A DNA stretch of 64,000 nucleotides from Cephalotus follicularis (Eukaryota > Streptophyta > Magnoliopsida > Oxalidales > Cephalotaceae). Where the stretch lies: the NCBI GenBank assembly GCA_001972305.1, contig BDDD01000895.1, positions 186,001 to 250,000 of the forward strand, in the 5' to 3' direction. Below the pieces are notes generated by a model, which saw nothing but the letters and a program-made list of their open reading frames with translations, was not told where the DNA came from and made no database searches. The position numbers were made by a program, and so were the translations under genes. Positions 56,575 through 64,000 of the stretch are shown in pieces. The number at the start of each line of letters is the position of its first letter. The stretch's first letter is position 1.

Positions 56575-57289
56575 TGATAAGAGGCGTATGGATCGGCCCT
56601 AGGATATATGATATGATATGACCGAGGATTGATTGTGTAGTGCCGTACACATCATTCCTTTGGGCATGTGGATTCTGTAGGATCCCTCACATATGTATGT
56701 ACCGGTACGTTATTGCCTAGTGGTTTGGCACGTACACAGGATCTGTTAGTATTGCATCTCTCAGTATGAAACTTTAGTTTGGAAATGTTTGAAATTTGAT
56801 ATGAATGAAAACGTATCTACTTTATGAAAGTTTGTAAATCTATATGTATATGTATGACATTGAAAGCCTTTTAAATTGCACGTTTCAGTTTTGTCAATTG
56901 CCATGTTTTCATAATATGTTTGTATTACTTTTGTTCATAAAATGTTTTACTATTCTATATCCGTACTAAGGTTTGCTCAGCCGCATTTTTGTTTTCCATG
57001 CGGCAGGTTCAAGGGCATCAGGGCAAGTGTGAAGAGAGAAATACCTTTGGCTTAAGGATCTTGGGAGTTGTTTCCTTTTATTTTAGTAATATTTTTGTTA
57101 TGTATGGACCTTGGAGAATAAGTTTGATCTAAACAGTATTTGATTTCGAACCTGAGATTATCAATTTTTTTTTTGAATTTGAAGAAGTATCATTTTGATT
57201 TGAGGAATTGATTAAAGACTAAGATATTTATATATGATTCTGTAAGTCAGTTTGATGTGACATCCCGATCTTGAATCAGGGGTGTTACA
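56575..57289 (+). mobile_element. 3' part of a 5' LTR, gypsy F
   Basis: It is homologous to the ends of the C and C-s LTRs: GAGGTTTGCTCAGCCGC-like sequence at 56970, TTTTTGTTTTCCATGCGGCAG at about 56986-57006, and the end GGGGTGTTACA at 57279-57289. The first about 2 kb of the LTR are missing at the border with S. Confidence 0.85.
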
Positions 57290-57293
57290 ATTA

Positions 57294-57306
57294 TGGTATC
57301 AGAGAA
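57294..57306 (+). other. Primer binding site of gypsy F
   Basis: TGGTATCAGAGAA lies four bases after the LTR end. It matches the initiator tRNA-Met complement except near its 3' end. Confidence 0.85.
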
Positions 57307-57458
57307 TAGGTTTCGTTCCTTAGAAAGCCTATCTAGGTTTGACCTGTGAGATGGGTAGAAATTGGGTTAGGGCTATTTCTGAATAGTCGTTTCGATATGT
57401 GTTTGTTTCTGTTTTCTGTTTCTGTTCGTTTTGTCATGTCTGAGTTTCTTGCTCGTAG

Positions 57459-58663
57459 ATGGCACATAGAGGTGGGCGACCAAGGAATGTTAATCGGGAA
57501 GTCGAGCCAGCTACTGCACGAGAGGGTGTATAGAATGAGACGACTTTGGATGAGCTGGTGAGGCAAGCTATTGCACAGGCTATTCCTCAAGTGGTAACCC
57601 AAGTGATTCAAGCCATGCAGCAGCAGAACTAGGGTCAAGAACAGTGAAGAAATGTAGCTGAAGAAAATGTGCGAGAAATGTGCAGGTTGATGGAAGAGCG
57701 AAGGATCAGTGTAAGGATCCATATTTCTATGTAAGATATTAAGTATGGAAATGATTTCTTTTGTGTTTTGACAGATATTTCAGGGGACCCGTGGTATGAC
57801 CCTACGCTCGGGGAGTACGGGGGTTCATCTCCCCGGTGAGCGGACGGGGGGTCCCGCTGCCCGGACAGCGGGCGGGGGTTCAGGGGGCAGCGCCCCTAGA
57901 AGAAAATTTTTTCAGCTTGAGATGCAATGTTTTATTACGATAATTCTTACTGAGCTATTTTGGTGCTCACTCCTTTCAATGTTTTTGTTTTCAACTAAAA
58001 TTTTTCCAGGAAGAGATTGAACGGGGAAAGTCGAGCTTTGGCAGGAGCTCATATGTGATATTTTCAGAAGGAAACTTTTTACGAATTATGTTACGAATAT
58101 AGTTTGTGTACTAATTTATGACATTATAAACTAATATTTTCCGCTGTATTATGTCCTTTGATAGATCCTGTGAAGATGTATGATGATTTAAATAAGAGTA
58201 TGAAATTTTAAGGTTTAATATATCAGGTTATTTATAGATATTAGCAATTAGTATGATTGTTAAAGGACGTGAGGTTTCACCCCACGTAACGCACCGAATC
58301 CTCGAAGTTCGCTTTGAGCATAAAATGGACTCGGATCTGGGGCGTTACAATCAGCCCGATATGTTAGGACACATCTGGCTAGATAGGTTTCAGAAATAGA
58401 GACCTCAGGCATTTAGTTCAGCACCAACCCCTGTAGATGCTGAATATTGGATAGCCCATATGGAGAAGATTTTTGAAGTGCTAGGGTGTAGCGATATCAT
58501 AAAAGTGAAGTTGGCTACCTACAAGCTGGAAGGGGATGATCAACGTTGGTGGAAGACTATGAGGATAGCAAAGGGAGAAGAGTTCATTACTGCTCTATCG
58601 TGGACTGGGTTCTGTGAGGTAGTTTATCAGCAGTACTTTCCAACTGCTGATAAAGAGGCGTAC
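57459..58663 (+). pseudogene. gag: Broken gag of gypsy F, split by solo LTR H
   Basis: ATG at 57459 opens MAHRGGRPRNVNREV, followed by LDELVRQAIAQAIPQVV with several in-frame stops. After LTR H (57711-58349) it resumes with MLGHIWLDRFQ, WIAHMEKIFEVLGCSD and FCEVVYQQYFPTADKEAY. It ends at 58663, where the antisense G LTR is inserted. It matches C gag and belongs to the same chromovirus lineage. Zinc knuckles and pol are absent from the window. Confidence 0.88.
57711..58349 (+). mobile_element. Short solo LTR H (639 bp) with ATCAG target duplication
   Basis: It starts TGTAAGGATCC and ends GGGGCGTTACA, flanked by ATCAG at 57706-57710 and 58350-58354. The first part holds a GC-rich segment with two hairpins: CCCGCTG/CAGCGGG at 57853-57872 and AGGGG/CCCCT at 57882-57897. 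The rest is AT-rich. It is much shorter than the other LTRs here and belongs to a different family. Confidence 0.88.
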
Positions 58664-59084
58664 TGTAACACCCCTGATTCGGAACCAGGATCACTCCCAA
58701 TTCGGGATCGGTGTGTCACACAAAACTGAACCTAAAACATATCAGAGATCTTAATCTTAATCAATACGTGGTGGTTCTAAAAATCTGAAAACATGTATAA
58801 TCATGAAACATAAACTGAATCTGAAACAGAATCTGAAAACTTTATCATAATCCAAACTGTCATAATCCAAAAACTCACAATACTATTCAGATAACTGGCC
58901 TATACACGACCATAACACTACTAAAAACATAACCAGATCAAACTCCTAGATGATCCTCAAACATAGGGTAACTCTCTCATCACACTTGCCCATGCTGTCC
59001 CTGAAAACCTGCCGCATGGAAAACAAAATGCAATTGAGCCAACCTCAGTACAGATATAGAATCATAAAATAGTTTACGAACAGT

Positions 59085-59475
59085 TTATAAAACAAATCAA
59101 TTGCGAAACAACATAAATACGAATCAAAACAGATACGAATCAAAACAGAACGGTTTACGAAACAAAACAGAACAATTACGAATCATAACAAATCAGTTAC
59201 GAATCATAACATAACGAAACAAAACAGAACAGTTACGAATCATAACAAAACGAAACAAAACTGTATCCGAAACAAAGCAGTTTACCAAAATGAATCGGTA
59301 TCCGAAACAAAACAATATCATGCTCAATACAGTATCTGAAACAAACACGATGCGATACAAACATTTTACGAAACGAAACACTCTACGAAACAGAATAGAT
59401 CAATTTACGGAACAAAATAAAGCAGTTTCTGAACAGTACGAAACAAACAGATTATGGAACAAAACAAAACAGTAA
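59085..59475 (-). repeat. Decayed tandem repeat of GAAACAAAACAGAAC type
   Basis: Irregular copies of GAAACAAAACAGAACAGTTA followed by CGAATCATAAC are spread over about 390 bp, with unit lengths of roughly 20-40 bp. It occupies the LTR stretch before the CCTGCCGCATGG block, where C has no such repeat. Confidence 0.75.
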
Positions 59476-60839
59476 ACGGTAAATGATAATTTGAAAGCAG
59501 TAAGATTTCAAAAGTTAACTCAAAACAGAAATCTTAAGCAATAAATTAGTTTAAACATTCTTTGAAGTCACATATGAACTTTCATAAAAATCAAATCCAT
59601 AACTTTCAAAACATATGACAAACCTTTCAAAACATAAGTTCGCTACTGAGCCACATAACATATCACATATCGAAACACATATGGCAAGGGAGTAGCTAAT
59701 TCCACATGCCCACTAGAATTGAAGTGTACGGCACTACACAAGTCAATTCTCACATATCACATATCAGATCATACACCAGATAACATATCATATACTAGAA
59801 TCGATTCATACGCCTCTATCACATAGCGGATCCATAATTCCACCTCATGGGATTTATTCATAACACTCAGAGACGCGTAGACTATTCACACCGCTACGGA
59901 AGTGTCACGTCCCCGTGCCAGGCCTATGACGTGCCTATGGTACGCCTCATAGGTGGGTACAATACTCAGTATTCAATTGTTGCGAAAACATTGATTTATC
60001 AAAATCAATTTAAAACCACATAAATATGCTTTCACAAAACATATTTGAAAATCGTTCACAATGATATCATATCATACATTTCATAGCCAAATCATCAACT
60101 CATTTATACTTTGCTATAAAGAGGTGATCATAACATATCGTAACATATCGTATCATTTCGTATTATATGAATAAAGTCGGAAACATTCATAAATGTCAAA
60201 AACCAACTTCATTTTCGAAACATATCAGAATCATAAAACATTATCAATTTCATAAATGAAGAAGCATAGAAAACTGTTTTCAGTTCGAAATTCAGATAGC
60301 CAAGGAAACGATAGAAATCCGTACAATGTTCATAAAGTAAAAATGTCTTTTGTTACTACAGTAAAACCGATAGGAGGGTATCAAGAAACGAAGATCCGTA
60401 CCTCATGCGATCACCAAAACAACCTCAAGAATATATATCGAGACTTCTCTAGACCGCTCATCGGTTGTTGCAAATATAAAACAGAAATAAAATCGTTCTC
60501 ATAAGGACTTGAAATAAAATCAGACCTCGACTCATGGATCATTATACACTGATCATAACCATATAAGATAACAATAGGTTTGCCTATTCCAATTTGCAGA
60601 AACCATATCTAAACATAATTTCGAATTCACTAAGGTAAGTCCAAGTTTTCCAATTCATCCAATTTCGAATCATAATACTAGTTCAGCTCATAATATCGTA
60701 AAACGATTACAGAAATACATAATTCAACCGAAAATAGAATTGAATGGAGTAGGGTTCAGAGTTTACCAAAAGCAGACGGAACAGATAACAGAGCCATAAT
60801 CACACCGCGAAATCGGAGTGGATCACACCTATGCGGAGA

Positions 60840-61412
60840 ACGGAGTCGGATACTGTCAAAAACGTGTCGCCTGAGACTGCCGCACGTGGGCTCATGCGCC
60901 GCCGCTGGTCGGCGTGTGTCTGTTACGCGTTGCCGGTCAGACCATGAAAAGGGACGATCTGGAGCGTTTGAGGCCGGGGATCACATATCCAGGGCGCGTT
61001 TTCCACAACGCCGCCGTATTTGGCCGGAACGAACGCTTTTGACCACAGTTGACTTTATGCCGATCTGCTTTTTTGGCGTCGCCAAGGGTCGGGGCTGGTC
61101 GGGTTCGTTTCCTCTCGTCGCCAGGATGCCAAATATGTGATTGTCTTGTCGTGACGATCACCGGAGACGAAGCTATGGCGTTCAATAGGGGCGGGGAGAG
61201 AAGTCGTCGCGCACGCCGATTGGGCCATTGTCCGGCGTGGGGGTTGGGTCCGGTGGACTCAGGAGGCTGTTGAGATTCGACCGGTGCTTTCGCCGGTGCC
61301 ATATCGGTACCGACGCCGGTGACAGCAGCTGAGTGGGGAGAGAGAACGGGAGAGACGGCGGGAGAGAGAGAAGGAGAGAAAGAGAAAGAGAAAGAGAAAG
61401 AGAAAGAGAAAA
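60840..61412 (-). promoter_or_regulatory. CpG-rich segment with CT-rich tract in the G LTR
   Basis: In LTR sense, a (TTTCTC)n and CTCT-rich tract (61412-61340) is followed by about 450 bp rich in GC and CG (61330-60840), in an otherwise AT-rich LTR. It resembles a plant promoter and 5' leader, and E has a similar segment. Sireviruses and some gypsy LTRs carry CpG-rich promoter regions, so I infer a transcription start nearby; no TATA box was identified. Confidence 0.45.
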
Positions 61413-61672
61413 ATAAATATAAAATAGGGTTTTTGATATTTAAAAATGCTGAAAATTGGTTTTAACAAATAAATAAAAAGCCAAAATTATTTTATTTATT
61501 CATGGACTTAATATCAAAACCCACTAGGCTAAGGCCAAAACCCGCTTGGCCTAGCCAAAAGTAAAACAAACCGAAAAATGGGCAGTCCACAAACTGAAAA
61601 AAAAATATCGACAGCCCACACGAAAAAAATCGAAAAGCTCGAAAATTCTATACGAAAAAATGGGATATTACA

Positions 61673-61938
61673 TCTCCACCCCCCTTAAAAAAAAGATTCC
61701 GTCCCGAAATCTAAACAACTACTAACCTGAAGCAAACAGATTATCTCAACGGAACACACCATATCATATCAGCGAAAACCTCAAACAATATCTAACATCA
61801 GTATGGATAACCATTAAAAACCATACCCTTAGGATTTCCCAAAAACCAGGCATGATGTATTCGTTTATCGGACTCCATGCCACCTGATAAACCATAGTTT
61901 ATATGTTTGGAGATCAACTCTCATATCTCATCACAATC
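61673..61938 (-). mobile_element. Polypurine tract and internal 3' end of gypsy G
   Basis: On the minus strand TTTTTTTTAAGGGGGGTGGA lies next to the LTR, preceded by TTTCGGGACGAAATC-like sequence, as in C. About 230 bp of non-coding internal DNA follow. The LTR A4 then interrupts at 61939 (left flank CAATC). Confidence 0.8.
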
Positions 61939-64000
61939 TGTAATAACCGCAATTTCGATTTGATGTATATTGATCCAATTATTGAAATAAAATATACATT
62001 TTAATTGAATTATTGTCCAAATATGATATTCTTTTGTGTTTAATTATGTTTGGAATGAATGGGGGTTCGTTTGGTGAAAATCGAACTCAAGAAACCCTAA
62101 TTTAACCCAGCACAGCCGACTGTCACAGGGGAACAGTCGACTGCCTGATGCGTGTGGTGTCCAGTCGACTGTCCCATGAATCCAGTCAACTGTAATTTCG
62201 ACAGAACATGTGTCTGTGCAGGTGTCAACTGATCTTGGGCGTGGCATGCATGGGGGGTACGTGTCCTAAGCTGCCATAACATGCAATGTGATGCTTTGCA
62301 TGCCCTTGCATGTGCTCTGCAATGACAGACCTGCACCTGCAACATTGAAAGGAGAAATTGGCAAGAAACAAGTGCATGTGAGAGAGAAGGAAATGTGGGA
62401 AGAGTTAGAGCAAATGATCTCTGGCGAATTCGTGGCTTATATCATCTGAATGAGAGGGTATTGTGAGTGTTAGAAACACTGTAAAAAGAGGGAATTGCTG
62501 AGGAATTGAAGGAGCTTGCATAGAGAATTGGAAATTGCATGCTTGAAGTTGGAGACTTGGAGAGTGAGTGAACAAGAACTCAAGCTTGTGACTCCTCCTG
62601 GTAAGTCCAATTCGAACCTTGTGTAATTGTAATCTGATAATAAGGTATCTAGGAATGCTTAATCTTTTGTTACATGGACTTGGTTAGCATTTCTAGGATT
62701 GAATGGAATGGTGCTAGGGTTCATAAGTATGAGAATGATTAATCTCCAAACTGATTGAGGGTTGTTGTCAGTTGTCATAACTACTGAATTCCTCATGAAT
62801 ATGCATATACACCTACTGGTCTCTAAGAGAAAATGAATGGAGATGGTTGATAAATGCATAAGAAGTGGTAAAAGAGAGTTAATATATGCTTAATGAACTA
62901 ATGGATTAAGCTACTGATTTGAATGGTTACAAGTGTTTACTGAACCTACTGTTACTGATGCATGTACCTATAACATGCATAGATTGAACCTACTGAGATT
63001 AAAGAATTGATTGGTGAAAGCTTGGAAAAGACTTTGGAAGCTTTAAAGAGAAAGATCATTCAATTGATCTTGGGATAGCAAATTGAGGTAGGGGTAGTGT
63101 TATGTTCTGGAAGATATGATCATGCATGTCATGTATGTTAATTTCTAATTGCATTTGAGTTGATTTGGCATTGAATTGCACTGCACATAAACTGATCTGC
63201 CAGCATTTCTGGGCAAAACCAGTCGACTGGCATAGAATGCAGTCGACTACTCAACCCCAACAGCCGACTGGTTCTTGAGGCAGTCGACTGCTCTGGGCTG
63301 GAACTGCATAATAATCACTGAATTGCTACAGTTTTGCATTGTTGATGATTTGTATATGTTACCAACATAATGCACATACTGTATGATGTTAGTTAACATC
63401 ATTACCACTGATATTTCAATGATCGAATGAATTATGTATTATATGCATAATTTACGGCTTAAACACCATTTCAAGTGAAAGCTATGATTTACAAAATCTA
63501 TTGATTTGATTAATGTTATTGTATATACTACTTATGTTAGTATATATCTACTGTTTGGTGCTATTTAAACACCATTGTTAATAATATTTCAATGATTGAT
63601 CGAACTAAGTACTACATGTACAAATTATGGTTTAAACATCATTTCCAAATGGGACTATTGATTACAAAACTACTGTTTTGATTAATGATACCGTATATAC
63701 TACTTATATTAGTATATACATACTGTTTGGAGCTATTAACACCACTACTACTGATATTTTAAAGATTGAAACCGTTGATGGGACTTGAACCCAAAATTAT
63801 GATAACTTACTATCATTTTCAAAGAGAGGTTTATTGTTAAAATAAACTACTGTTTTCCTCCACATGAGAGGTACCGACTGTTTTGTTTCCAAATTGGAAA
63901 CCACTATTGTACTGATATCGTTTCCTCACATGAGATGCACGATTACTGAACTGTTATATGTTTCTAAAAGAAACCATCTTGATATTGCATATTGATTATA
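61939..64000 (+). mobile_element. LTR A4 (family A), cut by the window end
   Basis: It starts TGTAATAACCG. Array 1 of CAG(T/C)CGACTG lies at 62113-62191, TATATC at about 62438, the hairpin AGTGTT-AGA-AACACT at 62466-62480, the donor CTG|GTAAGT at 62598-62606 and array 2 at 63220-63290. It is collinear with the A2 LTR in reverse. The conserved acceptor-like block and LTR end lie beyond 64000. Whether it is a solo LTR or the start of a full element cannot be seen. Confidence 0.88.
63220..63290 (+). repeat. CAGTCGACTG array 2, A4 LTR
   Basis: Four copies begin at 63220, 63240, 63261 and 63281 (spacing 20, 21, 20). It corresponds to 25995-26065 in A2 and, by position, to the GCGTCGACGC array at 44906-44998 in A3. 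Confidence 0.88.

Larger units (their letters stand above)
58664..61672 (-). mobile_element. 3' LTR of gypsy G (3.0 kb)
   Basis: The plus strand starts TGTAACACCCC (left flank GCGTAC) and ends GGGATATTACA. It is related to C: the CCTGCCGCATGG block at 59008, the GTCACGTCCCCGTGCCAGGC region at 59904 and GGAGGGTATCAAGAAACGAA near 60372. It has a decayed AACAAAACAGAAC-type repeat (59085-59475), a GC-rich segment (60840-61330) and a (TTTCTC)n tract. The 121-codon minus-strand frame in the GC-rich part has no recognised domain. Confidence 0.88.

Noticed and set aside
60937..61302. 121-codon minus-strand frame rich in Pro and Arg
   Set aside because: It falls in the GC-rich segment of the G LTR, where stop codons are rare. 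No domain and no counterpart in C.

Overview
This window is plant nuclear DNA made almost entirely of transposable elements; I see no ordinary host gene. The evidence is Ty3/gypsy chromovirus gag-pol genes with initiator-tRNA-Met primer sites, a Sirevirus-type (Ty1/copia) element with a plant 'transposon protein' ORF, and the end of a CACTA transposon. AT-rich LTRs of 2.7-3.8 kb sit inside one another, as in repeat-rich heterochromatin of a eudicot. I cannot name the species. Element names below are mine.

Layout. 1-4180: LTR tail, primer site and broken gag-pol of gypsy A1 (+). 4181-6628: 3' part of a CACTA element with a broken multi-exon gene, subterminal repeats and the terminal motif. 6629-7268: Sirevirus gag remnant. 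7269-12002: gypsy B (-), with pol lost. 12003-12645: leader, TATA box and first codons of the Sirevirus ORF (element S). From 12649 a set of nested insertions begins. LTR D1 (-) holds solo LTR E (13673-17185) and solo LTR D2 (+, 19698-43183). D2 holds gypsy C (-, 21302-41007). C holds LTR J (21330-22566), element A2 (-, 23351-28630, with a 1,297-bp tandem duplication) and inverted solo LTR C-s (30646-33491). Gypsy A3 (+) lies at 43696 to about 50450. The S ORF resumes at about 50690, is cut by solo LTR K (50954-53776), and ends at 54609. Multiple polypurine tracts and the S 3' LTR (55313 to about 56570) follow. 56575-58663: LTR tail, primer site and gag of gypsy F (+), cut by solo LTR H (57711-58349). 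58664-61938: 3' LTR and internal end of gypsy G (-). 61939-64000: LTR A4 (+), running off the window. Exact 5-bp target-site duplications (TSDs) support E, D2, A2, C-s, K and H.

All coding regions are broken, mostly by single in-frame stops rather than frameshifts. Many look like C-to-T (or G-to-A) changes, as expected for long-methylated DNA.

The strongest unexplained signal is in the LTRs. Several otherwise different families carry short arrays of about 10-12-bp palindromes built on GTCGAC or GTYRAC. They are spaced mostly 20-22 bp apart, with some at 28, 30-31 or 42. The flanks change together so that the palindrome is kept: CAGTCGACTG, GCGTCGACGC, GACGTCGACGTC or GCGTTAACGC. Within family A, homologous LTRs carry different versions at the same two places. 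Family A also has a TATA-like box followed after about 25-30 nt by a conserved hairpin and then a GTAAGT/GTAAGC donor. Many LTRs share an acceptor-like block 330-430 bp before the LTR end. Family D LTRs carry a stretch derived from 5S rRNA.
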